DNA of 64,000 nt from Arcanobacterium canis (GTDB lineage Bacteria > Actinomycetota > Actinomycetes > Actinomycetales > Actinomycetaceae): NCBI RefSeq assembly GCF_029625435.1, contig NZ_CP121208.1, positions 930,001-994,000 on the forward strand. The letters are read 5' to 3'. Every line of letters begins with the position of its first letter. Positions within the stretch are counted from its first letter, which is position 1. A program made the translations under genes and the position numbers. Positions 9,001 to 16,887 of the stretch are shown here, in pieces. The notes below the pieces were generated by a model. That model made no database searches. It was given only the letters and a program-made list of their open reading frames with translations, and had not been told where the DNA came from.

Positions 9001-9041
9001 TCTCTATTTTGACATAATGTACATTATCGGCCAAATAGAGA
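9001..9041. promoter_or_regulatory. 41-bp nested palindrome upstream of rbpA
   Basis: Outer arms TCTCTATTT (9001-9009) and AAATAGAGA (9033-9041) flank a perfect 14-bp palindrome ATAATGTACATTAT (9014-9027), sharing one centre. A TTGACA hexamer (9009-9014) overlaps the left half. It is AT-rich and not followed by a T-run, so it looks like an operator for a dimeric or tetrameric repressor rather than a terminator. No regulator is identified. Confidence 0.5.
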
Positions 9042-9165
9042 AATAGCCAGCCGCAGCCACGAGCTACTTTTGCCTGCGTTGGCGCCACTCGGCAGTTGCA
9101 CACTATTCAGCGTCAACTAACGCCTCTAAAATAGTGGTGACAGAAGTTTTTACCTAGGAGGAAAT

Positions 9166-9522
9166 ATGGCGGAACGCTCACTGCGCGGCATGAAGATCGG
9201 CGCAAATTCTCTTGAGTCAGATGCCGGAGTCGCTTTTGTTGAACGCCGTGAAGAAGAATACCTCTGCCCAAATGGACATCGTTTTTTCGTCACCCTTGCT
9301 GCCGATGCTGAAGCTCCAGCAAAATGGGAATGCAAGTGTGGTCAAATGGCCGATCTTCTTCGTGGCGGCGGAATCGAAGAAAACAAGAAGATGAAGCCCG
9401 CGCGTACCCACTGGGACATGATCCTCGAGCGCCGTTCCCTTGAAGAACTTCAGGTTCTCCTCGATGAACGTCTCGAACTCTTGCGCACTGGCAAACTGCG
9501 CGCACGCCGCCCTCAGCACTGA
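9166..9522 (+). CDS. rbpA: RNA polymerase-binding protein RbpA
   Basis: A 118-aa actinobacterial transcription factor that binds group 1/2 sigma factors and the beta subunit and stabilises the open complex. The N-terminal tail (RSLRGMKIGANSLESDAGV) is followed by the core domain with zinc-type residues Cys34, His38, Cys56 and Cys58, and then the basic linker and C-terminal sigma-interaction domain (Thr-His-Trp-Asp-Met-Ile-Leu-Glu-Arg-Arg). Length is typical. TAGGAGGAAAT supplies an ideal ribosome site. It is monocistronic between a palindromic upstream region and a long convergent hairpin. Confidence 0.96.
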   Translation: MAERSLRGMKIGANSLESDAGVAFVERREEEYLCPNGHRFFVTLAADAEAPAKWECKCGQMADLLRGGGIEENKKMKPARTHWDMILERRSLEELQVLLDERLELLRTGKLRARRPQH

Positions 9523-9547
9523 TTTCACTGCGATATTTCAATATCAA

Positions 9548-9590
9548 CAGTTGTGGCCGTTGGAACTTGACGTTCCAACGGCCACAACTG
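9548..9590. terminator. Convergent hairpin between rbpA and the Ppm synthase gene
   Basis: A perfect 19-bp stem (arms 9548-9566 and 9572-9590) with a TTGAC loop separates two convergent genes. No strong T-run flanks it, but stem length and position fit a bidirectional terminator. Confidence 0.85.
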
Positions 9591-9609
9591 ACATAATGTG
9601 CAGATCTGA

Positions 9610-10374
9610 TTACTTCTTTGTCAGACGCTCACGAACAGTTGTGACCAGTGATTTCAGCTGTTCCCCGCGATGCGCCACTCCAAGCTTCGTCGCACGGATC
9701 AAGGCTTCACTCACAATAGATCCGCTCATTTTTGATTCTCCTGCTTCTCGCTCATGGAAGGAGATCGGAACTTCCACGATGCGGCCACCGAGGCGATGAA
9801 CCTTTTCCGTCATATCGACTTGGAAGAAATAGCCTGCTGATTGCACCGAATCAAAATCAATTTTCATCAATGTATCAGTGCGGTAGACACGATAACCTGC
9901 CGTGGCATCCTTTGCCGGCAGTCCCAACCACAACTTAATATAAAGGTTTCCACCGCGTGAGAGAACCTCTCGCGCCTTTGACCAGTTCACCACTTCCCCA
10001 CCGTGGGTCCAGCGAGAACCAATCACCAGATCGGGAGCATCGGAAGCGTAGGCACGTTCAAGTAACAACGGCAATTGCTGCGGACGATGAGATCCGTCTG
10101 CATCCATTTCTACGACGTAGTCGTAGTGACGCTCCGCTGCCCACGTGAATCCTTCGAGATAGGCGCGCCCCAGCCCATTCTTTTCTTTTCGATGCAGAAC
10201 ATGGATACGAGGATCATTCGCTGCTAAGTCATCAGCGAGTTCCCCCGTTCCATCAGGGGACGAATCGTCAATCACCAAAACGTGTGCATCAGGAACCGCA
10301 TTAAATGTCCGCTCAACAGCAACCGGAAGCGTTTCTTTTTCGTTGTAGGTCGGAATACAGATCAGCACGCTCAT
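9610..10374 (-). CDS. ppm: Polyprenol monophosphomannose synthase (GT2 glycosyltransferase)
   Basis: A 254-aa GT-A fold enzyme that moves mannose from GDP-mannose to polyprenyl phosphate, the donor for lipoglycan and protein mannosylation. It begins Met-Ser-Val-Leu-Ile-Cys-Ile-Pro-Thr-Tyr-Asn-Glu, has the first nucleotide-binding Asp-Asp-Ser-Ser-Pro-Asp-Gly-Thr, the metal motif Met-Asp-Ala-Asp-Gly-Ser-His, and the late Gly-Gly-Arg-Ile-Val-Glu-Val-Pro-Ile-x-Phe-x-x-Arg. There are no membrane helices, so it acts at the inner membrane face, as in the catalytic domain D2 of mycobacterial Ppm1. It overlaps the end of lnt by four bases. In M. tuberculosis the two are fused; here they are separate but coupled. 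Confidence 0.92.
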   Translation of the reverse strand: MSVLICIPTYNEKETLPVAVERTFNAVPDAHVLVIDDSSPDGTGELADDLAANDPRIHVLHRKEKNGLGRAYLEGFTWAAERHYDYVVEMDADGSHRPQQLPLLLERAYASDAPDLVIGSRWTHGGEVVNWSKAREVLSRGGNLYIKLWLGLPAKDATAGYRVYRTDTLMKIDFDSVQSAGYFFQVDMTEKVHRLGGRIVEVPISFHEREAGESKMSGSIVSEALIRATKLGVAHRGEQLKSLVTTVRERLTKK

Positions 10375-11858
10375 ACGCGTTCCTTTCTCTTGCGTAGAAG
10401 TCCTCCGACAGCCACGATACCGCTAATGGATCCCAGAACGCCGAGTATCATGACTCGTTGTTCTTCAGTGGTCGCCGCAAAAGTTTTCTGTGCCGATAGC
10501 GTCAATGCCACCACACGCGCGTCCGGAACGTTATCAACAACGCGATAGACAGTGTTTCCGCGCGCGTCAATCACTCCACTAATACCCGAGGTTGCCACTT
10601 GAACAACAGTGCGACCAAATTCGATCGCTCGGAACTTCGCAATCGCAAATTGTTGTGACGGCTCACCCGTACCTTGGAACGTAGCATTGTTTGTCGGAGC
10701 GACAATGAGTTGAGCGCCCGATCTGATTGCTTGTGCAACGACGCTCGTATCGGCAATTTCAAAACAGATCGGGGTAGCCACAGGAACTGTGCGATCAGCG
10801 AGATGGACATTGATCAAGGCCTGCGCATGTCCCGGCACCATATCCACTGCGACTTGATCCACAGCCGTGGTGACTTTTCTCAAGAGATCTCGATAAGGAA
10901 TGTATTCACCGAAGGGAACTGGGTGTTGCTTCGCATAGCTATGCGCCACTTTCCCTCCGTCAAGGTAAACATACTCATTAAGCCTCGTGTTACCTGAAAA
11001 GCTCTGCGAGCCCAGCAAAATTGGTGCCGACGTCGCTCGGGTCAGCTCAGAAATAATCGCACCGGCGTCGGAATCGCGGCGAAAATCGAGATCTGAGGTG
11101 GACTCAGGCAAGAGGACCAGATCGTGTTTTGTTGACACGATCTTCAGTGCGGCCGCAACGTGATTGCGGGTCACTTGCAACGCTCGATCCTCACCTGGAG
11201 GGTTGGGAACCGAGCCTTGCACAATCGCAGCGTCGAGAGTCCCGACTGGAGACGCGCCAATCGGAACAAAAATACACGCAACAATCGTACTGATGGAAAG
11301 CACACCCGATGCAATGATTGCAAAACCTCGTCTCGACATCAGTGCCTGTCCGAGCGCAACCGAAATTGCAACCGTCACGAAGGAAACTAGCGCCACAGAT
11401 CCATAGGGCGCAAGATTCACCAGTGGTGATTCAACGACGGTATATCCCACGCTCCCCCACGGCATACCTCCCAGGGGCCAGGTCGAACGCAGGTATTCAA
11501 TTGCCACCCAGATGAGAGCGGCACACGGAGCCGCTCCCCACCGCAACACCTGGGCACAACCGTTCCACAAAATTCCCACAACAACGATGAACAAAGCTTC
11601 AAGCAGTGAAAGTGCAATCTGTGCGAGAACGGTGTGTGCCGCTGATGCAGCCCAGTCAAAGAGCAAGAGGAAATATGTCGTTGCCCATACCAGAGCCCAC
11701 CAAGCTCCAGACTTTGCACTCCCACGCACCGTGACGAACCACAGCGCTGCAAGGCCGAAAAAGGACAAGGGCCACCAGCCGAGCGGTTGCCCGGCACACC
11801 ATTGCGCTATTCCTCCACTGAGAGCGAGAATGCAGGAGACGAAAAAGTTTTTCACCAC
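10371..11858 (-). CDS. lnt: Apolipoprotein N-acyltransferase
   Basis: A 495-aa membrane enzyme that adds the third acyl chain to lipoproteins. Six or so membrane helices lie in residues 1-200 and one near the C-terminus (470-488). Between them is a periplasmic nitrilase-like domain with the catalytic triad visible as Glu252 (Leu-Leu-Pro-Glu-Ser-Thr), Lys310 (Tyr-Ala-Lys-Gln) and Cys365 (Pro-Ile-Cys-Phe-Glu-Ile). Cys30 of the lipoprotein at the window start is a likely substrate. Two consecutive GTG codons could start the protein; no clear ribosome site is seen. It is coupled to the mannosyltransferase gene downstream, a pairing conserved in actinobacteria. Confidence 0.92.
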   Translation of the reverse strand: MVKNFFVSCILALSGGIAQWCAGQPLGWWPLSFFGLAALWFVTVRGSAKSGAWWALVWATTYFLLLFDWAASAAHTVLAQIALSLLEALFIVVVGILWNGCAQVLRWGAAPCAALIWVAIEYLRSTWPLGGMPWGSVGYTVVESPLVNLAPYGSVALVSFVTVAISVALGQALMSRRGFAIIASGVLSISTIVACIFVPIGASPVGTLDAAIVQGSVPNPPGEDRALQVTRNHVAAALKIVSTKHDLVLLPESTSDLDFRRDSDAGAIISELTRATSAPILLGSQSFSGNTRLNEYVYLDGGKVAHSYAKQHPVPFGEYIPYRDLLRKVTTAVDQVAVDMVPGHAQALINVHLADRTVPVATPICFEIADTSVVAQAIRSGAQLIVAPTNNATFQGTGEPSQQFAIAKFRAIEFGRTVVQVATSGISGVIDARGNTVYRVVDNVPDARVVALTLSAQKTFAATTEEQRVMILGVLGSISGIVAVGGLLRKRKERV

Positions 11859-11875
11859 TTAAGGATAAGGGTGGA

Positions 11876-11967
11876 AAAGAGAAAACAGCGAGCCCCGCAA
11901 CGTTCCTCGGACCGTCACAGTTGTTGACTCTGTGTCACGTTTTCTATCGAACGCCGCGGGACTCGCT
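11876..11967 (-). terminator. Large imperfect hairpin downstream of helY, upstream of lnt
   Basis: Arms 11887-11905 and 11949-11967 pair over 19 positions with three changes, two of them possible G-U pairs. An inner hairpin (GTCACAG / CTGTG-TCAC) lies between them. On the minus strand the structure is followed by GTTTTCTCTTTTCC, so it can act as a terminator for the helY transcript. Its 81-nt size and internal branch also allow a structured leader or small RNA. The remaining gap up to the helY stop shows nothing recognisable. Confidence 0.55.
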
Positions 11968-12124
11968 TCACAGCTCATCGCGTAGTTCCACGGTACGGGG
12001 AACATCGCTGAATAATCAAACCCAGATCGCAGTGTTTCTCAGTGTGAACGGACATTTCCCCAGCACACCAATAGATATGCCGTACATCACTTTCTGACGG
12101 TCGGAGTGTTCGTCGGCGTGTCGC

Positions 12125-14713
12125 CTACAGCCAATCCCAGCGCTTCAGTTTCCTCTTTGCTTCTCCAGCCGTCTGTCCAAACCACAGCCCATCCCCCACG
12201 GACTCAATTTGTCCCAGAAGGTCAATCAATCGTCGCATTGCCGAGATGAAATCACCAACAACAAGCCGTCCTTCACGCAGCACACTCTCGAGTTCACCGC
12301 CGTCGGCCCACCGTGCCACTGCGCCCATTGCTCCTGGGAAAGGATCGGGGGTACGGGAAATACCAGCATCGGCCTCCAGCGTCAGCAAGTAATCGACATT
12401 CGCACCGATCATTCGCCACGAACCCCGCAACGTCGGCGACGTCGGTGGGCGGCTTCCCAGCCGCCGGTCACACAGGAAGGCGCTTGCGACGCCGGCAAAC
12501 TCAGCCGGAGTAAGGTCACGCATATCGGGAGCCGCAAGCGAGAGGCACACCAGCAGATCTGCCTCATTGTGGATCCCCTTCAACACATACGCTCCGGCGC
12601 TCGGCACAAGCTTCTCGCCGTGGCGCTGAAGGTATCCAATGCGTTCCAAGACAGAGGCGGTAGCATCGAATTCTCGAGCAACCGAATCGTCGAAGTTGGT
12701 GGCCATGTTCTCAAGCTCAACAATTCGTGCATCGAGTGAAACCAATTCTTCACCTCGTGCAAGATGTTGGGCTAAATCAGGACATGTGTGAACAGGATGT
12801 GCGATCAATTCGGCGTTCTCCCGGACCGCGAAACGATCCCACGATCCCATCAAGTCTCGGTCTACCCCGAGTTCACTACGCTCATCTACAGCGGCGATGA
12901 TTGATTCAGCCAGCTGTTCACGCACATCGGCATCCTTGAGTGAACGCCCAAATGGAATCTCAACAGCTCCTAAATGCCGCATCTGAGCAGACAGGTCTTC
13001 CAGACGCAGCCAGTACATTTCGCCAAAAGCATTGATCACACGAAGTTTTCCGCGCCCGACCGAAAGAACAAGCGCATATTCAAGCTCACCACTGATAGCG
13101 TATGCATAAAGCTGGCCTGTACTAGCCTCAGCATACGACTGACGGATCCGACTCTGGTACTCAGCTTTCGCTTGTCGTCGCTGGGCTTTCGAGGCACGCG
13201 ACGCACCCGCGCGCAGACGCAGATACTCCACCACATCGCCACGGACACATTCGTTGGCAAGTTCGTTTTCGACGTCGGCGAGCCGGCTCCGCACACGCGC
13301 AAGCCGTCCCTGGACCTGGCCAAGATCGGCATTGCGCTGATACTGCGCGAATGATGTCGCCATAATCTGGCGGGCCTGCTCACACGAATAGTTCGATAGA
13401 AGGTTCACCACCGTGTTATAGGACGGGAAGAAAGCGCTGATCAGCGGTTCGATCTGACCCGCCGCAAGCTCTCCAAGCGCTTCATAATCCAGATCGTCGG
13501 TATCGATGACGACGGCGGTACCAATGTCATCCTTTCCTCGCCTTCCAGCGCGGCCAATAAGCTGCGTGTATTCAGTCGCCGTGAGATTGACAAAATCTTC
13601 GCCGTTGAACTTGCGCAACTGGTCGATAATAACGGTCGATACCGGCATATCGATTCCTAAAGCCAATGTTCCTGTAGCGAACACCAATTTCAGCAAACCG
13701 GCATCCATCAGAGACTCAGCGAGTTCCTTCAGGGCAGGAAACATACCGGCATGGTGTGCGCTAAAACCACGGCGCATCGCTTTCGCCCAAAAACCCCACC
13801 GGACTGCTTTCGCGTCTGCATATGTCAGCGTCTCACGAACGGCGCGAACGCGTCGATCAACTTCCCGTTGTGCATCAGGAGAGTTCAGGGTCACGCCACT
13901 GTCGAGAAAATCTGCCACCGCCTGATCGCAGCCTTTGCGCGAGAAAATAAACTCGATCGCCGGCAAAAGTCCACGTTCATCCAATGACTCAATGAGCCGA
14001 CGACGTCGGGCAGGATTGACCGCTTGACGCTCACGACGCCGAAAACCCGTCTCTTGGCGAGGTTTGCGAGCCGGAACACCAGAATCGATCGGTATCAGTG
14101 AGCGTCCGCGGGCAAGAAACTGTTGTAAAGGAACCGGACGCACAGTGGACACCACCACCGACGTCAGGCCGCGGACAGAACGCAACCACCCGGAAAATTC
14201 TTCAATATTCGCAACCGTTGCTGAGAGCGAAACGAGTCGCACATGCGAGGGAAGTTGTAAAATCACTTCCTCCCACACGGGGCCGCGTGATGCATCACCC
14301 AGATAGTGTACTTCGTCGAGGACGACGTAGCCAATGTCCGCCACGCCTGCGTCACGCGAGAATAGCATATTGCGCAATACTTCGGTGGTGACGACGATGA
14401 TTGGGGCATCGCGATTGATTGTCACGTCTCCTGTCAGAAGCCCGACGTTTTCTTCACCAAGACGTGCAGATAAATCTTTATACTTCTGGTTAGACAGCGC
14501 CTTAATTGGAGCCGTGTAGACACAACGAGAAAGGCGTGCCAGGGCCATTTCGACGGCGAACTCAGCCACCACCGTCTTTCCCGAACCTGTCGGTGCGCAT
14601 ACCAAGACGTCCATGCCACGTTCGAGAGCTTCAATCGCCTCGATTTGGAAGGGGTCGAGAACAATACCGCGATGAGCGTAGTCATCGGCAAAATTTTGGG
14701 CGATCGTGCTCAC
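12125..14713 (-). CDS. helY: Ski2/Mtr4-like superfamily 2 helicase HelY
   Basis: An 862-aa ATP-dependent helicase. The first half carries motif I Ala-Pro-Thr-Gly-Ser-Gly-Lys-Thr, Ia (Thr-Ala-Pro-Ile-Lys-Ala-Leu), II Asp-Glu-Val-His, III Ser-Ala-Thr, and VI Gln-Leu-Ile-Gly-Arg-Ala-Gly-Arg-Arg-Gly. The C-terminal part is the DSHCT-type helical domain. It matches mycobacterial HelY (Rv2092c), a probable RNA or nucleic-acid remodelling helicase of uncertain target. I place the start at the GTG whose last two bases overlap the TGA stop of the upstream gene; the longer frame would overlap that gene by 43 bases. It is the last gene of pafB-pafC-orf-helY. Confidence 0.93.
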   Translation of the reverse strand: MSTIAQNFADDYAHRGIVLDPFQIEAIEALERGMDVLVCAPTGSGKTVVAEFAVEMALARLSRCVYTAPIKALSNQKYKDLSARLGEENVGLLTGDVTINRDAPIIVVTTEVLRNMLFSRDAGVADIGYVVLDEVHYLGDASRGPVWEEVILQLPSHVRLVSLSATVANIEEFSGWLRSVRGLTSVVVSTVRPVPLQQFLARGRSLIPIDSGVPARKPRQETGFRRRERQAVNPARRRRLIESLDERGLLPAIEFIFSRKGCDQAVADFLDSGVTLNSPDAQREVDRRVRAVRETLTYADAKAVRWGFWAKAMRRGFSAHHAGMFPALKELAESLMDAGLLKLVFATGTLALGIDMPVSTVIIDQLRKFNGEDFVNLTATEYTQLIGRAGRRGKDDIGTAVVIDTDDLDYEALGELAAGQIEPLISAFFPSYNTVVNLLSNYSCEQARQIMATSFAQYQRNADLGQVQGRLARVRSRLADVENELANECVRGDVVEYLRLRAGASRASKAQRRQAKAEYQSRIRQSYAEASTGQLYAYAISGELEYALVLSVGRGKLRVINAFGEMYWLRLEDLSAQMRHLGAVEIPFGRSLKDADVREQLAESIIAAVDERSELGVDRDLMGSWDRFAVRENAELIAHPVHTCPDLAQHLARGEELVSLDARIVELENMATNFDDSVAREFDATASVLERIGYLQRHGEKLVPSAGAYVLKGIHNEADLLVCLSLAAPDMRDLTPAEFAGVASAFLCDRRLGSRPPTSPTLRGSWRMIGANVDYLLTLEADAGISRTPDPFPGAMGAVARWADGGELESVLREGRLVVGDFISAMRRLIDLLGQIESVGDGLWFGQTAGEAKRKLKRWDWL

Positions 14714-15021
14714 TGTGTTCTCTTTTCGAAATTTTCTTGTGCTTGTGGCCACCGGGCAAGGGCGTTGTGCAAACGCCGCTCGCGACCAGTGGCCCGCTCG
14801 TGACGGATGCGCTCGCGCGTGGCTCGTGCAAATGCTTGTCGCTCGCGTGTATCTCCTCGATCAGGATCGTGTCTTGTTTCTGTTCTGATGTGTGCTACTG
14901 CCGTGCCAAAGTCGGACACAAAATGCACCACGTGTTTTCCGCTGTGCCACACTCTCATAACTGATCTGGCGAAATACACGCTCAGAACAGCAATCCCGAT
15001 TCCAAGAATCCACCAGATCAT
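14710..15021 (-). CDS. Small single-span membrane protein of unknown function
   Basis: A 103-aa protein with one N-terminal hydrophobic helix (about residues 2-20, starting Met-Ile-Trp-Trp-Ile-Leu) and a highly charged Arg/Glu-rich cytoplasmic tail. It overlaps pafC by four bases and helY by four bases, so it is firmly part of the operon. In mycobacteria this position holds tatA-tatC, but I do not see TatA features: no Phe-Gly hinge or amphipathic helix of TatA type. Function unknown. Confidence 0.75.
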   Translation of the reverse strand: MIWWILGIGIAVLSVYFARSVMRVWHSGKHVVHFVSDFGTAVAHIRTETRHDPDRGDTRERQAFARATRERIRHERATGRERRLHNALARWPQAQENFEKRTQ

Positions 15022-15938
15022 TGACTCTCCTCATAATGTGCCAGAAGCTGGGTCAATTGCGCGTTGACACTGTGTGACTTCGCCTCGATGAGATCCTGTC
15101 CTAAACGAACGCACACAGTTGCCAGCCAAAAATCACGTGCTCGAAGGGTAATAGTGAGCGGATCCGTGCCAGTCGTTTCTTCCACTGGCGCTGTTTGTGC
15201 CACCCAGCGTCCAGTCGGCCGAACGACAATCGAAGCCACAGGGCCAAACGGTGTTTCTCTTTCGGTTGCGGATTTCACCGCAGTCTTCGCATCACGTCCA
15301 GAAAACTTGGTGTCAGTGATCTCAACGTTGCCAATACGATCGAGGCGAAAGTGACGCAGGTGGCGATCCCCGACGTCGGCCGTGACGTAGGCTGAGCTAC
15401 TAGCACATATGTCGATAATCCCGACGTCGTAGATTTTCGGATGTGCGCGCAGGCCGTCATTGACCCAATATTCGAGTTGGACTCGTTTGCGCTGCCGTTT
15501 GGCGTTCACAAGGGTATTCATCACGTCGGCACGGATCCGCCTTACCGGTGGTGCCCACAGAGCAGATGCGTATCCTGCGCGGTCTCCTGCCTCCACCAGT
15601 TTCTCGCGTAATGTCAATAGGTAGTGGGCGGTGTACTCATCGGATGCTTCCAAGACATTGTCCAAAAGAGCAAGGACGGACATGAGTTCGCCAAGAGTCA
15701 TCATCGGCGTCTGCACATGTCCAACGAAAGTCACAAATTCATCGTTGCTCTCAGGAATATCCAAATCCCACGGACTGTAGGCACCGGCAGAGTCATTAAT
15801 TTCAGTGAGAAAAATTTCTTCCAGTTCAGCGCGAATTACCTGTACAGGTGCCGAGAAATGCTGTGCGAGTTGGGAAATCGATGCTGGCGCTGCATCAAGA
15901 TATGCCATCATGGCAAGTTGGCGTGAAAGACTTATCAC
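15018..15938 (-). CDS. pafC: WYL-domain transcriptional regulator PafC
   Basis: A 306-aa protein with an N-terminal winged helix (about 1-60) and a WYL-type ligand-sensing domain (about 130-235, with Arg-His-Phe-Arg-Leu-Asp-Arg-Ile-Gly) followed by the WYL C-terminal extension. In mycobacteria PafB and PafC form a heterodimer that activates the RecA-independent DNA-damage response, probably sensing single-stranded DNA. It starts inside the stop of pafB (four-base overlap) and runs into the small membrane protein. Assignment to PafC rather than PafB rests on order and the atypical WYL segment. Confidence 0.87.
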   Translation of the reverse strand: MISLSRQLAMMAYLDAAPASISQLAQHFSAPVQVIRAELEEIFLTEINDSAGAYSPWDLDIPESNDEFVTFVGHVQTPMMTLGELMSVLALLDNVLEASDEYTAHYLLTLREKLVEAGDRAGYASALWAPPVRRIRADVMNTLVNAKRQRKRVQLEYWVNDGLRAHPKIYDVGIIDICASSSAYVTADVGDRHLRHFRLDRIGNVEITDTKFSGRDAKTAVKSATERETPFGPVASIVVRPTGRWVAQTAPVEETTGTDPLTITLRARDFWLATVCVRLGQDLIEAKSHSVNAQLTQLLAHYEESQ

Positions 15939-16849
15939 TGCGTTACCTCCACCGCGTGACGCAGACGCGCCACGAAGTCGTCACGTATGGCATCAGGGCC
16001 AACGAGTCGGATATCAACTCCATAGAAAATAAGGAGTTCGAAAAGTTCATCACGTGAAATTTGGCGAAGATCTAATCGATCCCATCCTTGATGTGGGCTC
16101 GGATCAACTGCCTCGGTAGCGCGCGCGTACAAGGGCATACATGTGCCGGCTTTGACATCAACAACCGCATCGATGAGGGAGAATGCATCCTCAACTGCAA
16201 CTGGCTGCGATGTGATCGCATTTTCAGTGACAAGAACTTCCCCCTCAATACGATCAACCTTAAAAATTCTCACACCAGAGACGCTTTTACTCCCGATCTG
16301 GACAAGCTCCCCTCGAACATAAAAAGCGCCGAAGTTGACGCTGATCTGCCATGGCTCCAGCACATACCGGCGCTGTCCACGGGTGGAATCGTAAGTAAAA
16401 GCAATCCTTTTCCCGCGAGAGATCGCGTGCGCAATGCGAGGAGCCTCGTCCCCCGTCGGAACGCTTGCGGTGTACACCCCTGATGAGGCGCCGTTGCGAC
16501 CTTCTGCAAGAAGCTTATGCAACCCCGATTGCGCAGTTTCACCCGGTATCGAGAGCGCACGATGATCGAGGTAGTCACGCAAAACGCCAAGTTCGACTCC
16601 AGCGCCCGTTATATCGATTGCTCCAGTGGTGTTCAGCACGTAGCGATACTCACTGCCCTGAACACTCACTTCATATCCTGCCTTACGTAAGTCAGCGATA
16701 TCCCGAGCAATGAGACGTTTGAGCGTCGGACCTGGCAAATAATCTGCATATGTCGGCAGCGCCATTATGTGATTGATCGTGGGCCGCGTCGTGCGCAGAT
16801 ACGCTAAAAGTGCGAGTCGTCGTTGAGACGCAGTCCTCTTATTACTCAT
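15935..16849 (-). CDS. pafB: WYL-domain transcriptional regulator PafB
   Basis: A 304-aa partner of PafC with an N-terminal winged helix (Gln-Arg-Arg-Leu-Ala-Leu-Leu-Ala-Tyr-Leu, Leu-Lys-Arg-Leu-Ile-Ala-Arg-Asp-Ile), a WYL domain in which Glu-Pro-Trp-Gln-Ile and Ala-Phe-Tyr-Val-Arg-Gly take the usual strand positions, and Phe-Lys-Val-Asp-Arg-Ile. I take the ATG at 16849, preceded by TGGAAACC; a GTG nine bases upstream is also in frame. It is divergent from the DUF3866 gene across about 38 bases containing the palindrome TAGTGCACTA. No pup, proteasome or pafA gene is adjacent, unlike mycobacteria. Confidence 0.88.
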   Translation of the reverse strand: MSNKRTASQRRLALLAYLRTTRPTINHIMALPTYADYLPGPTLKRLIARDIADLRKAGYEVSVQGSEYRYVLNTTGAIDITGAGVELGVLRDYLDHRALSIPGETAQSGLHKLLAEGRNGASSGVYTASVPTGDEAPRIAHAISRGKRIAFTYDSTRGQRRYVLEPWQISVNFGAFYVRGELVQIGSKSVSGVRIFKVDRIEGEVLVTENAITSQPVAVEDAFSLIDAVVDVKAGTCMPLYARATEAVDPSPHQGWDRLDLRQISRDELFELLIFYGVDIRLVGPDAIRDDFVARLRHAVEVTQ

Positions 16850-16860
16850 GGTTTCCACTT

Positions 16861-16870
16861 TAGTGCACTA
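16861..16870. promoter_or_regulatory. Palindrome in the pafB/DUF3866 divergent gap
   Basis: TAGTGCACTA is a perfect 10-bp palindrome in the middle of a roughly 38-bp gap between two divergent genes, which leaves almost no room for two ordinary promoters. It may be a shared operator or overlapping start region; the binding protein is unknown. Confidence 0.35.
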
Positions 16871-16887
16871 CTCTTGGAGACGTGATG

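Noticed and set aside
14714-14752. Longer HelY start
   Set aside because: It would overlap the small membrane protein gene by 43 bases, whereas the chosen GTG gives the four-base overlap seen throughout the operon.
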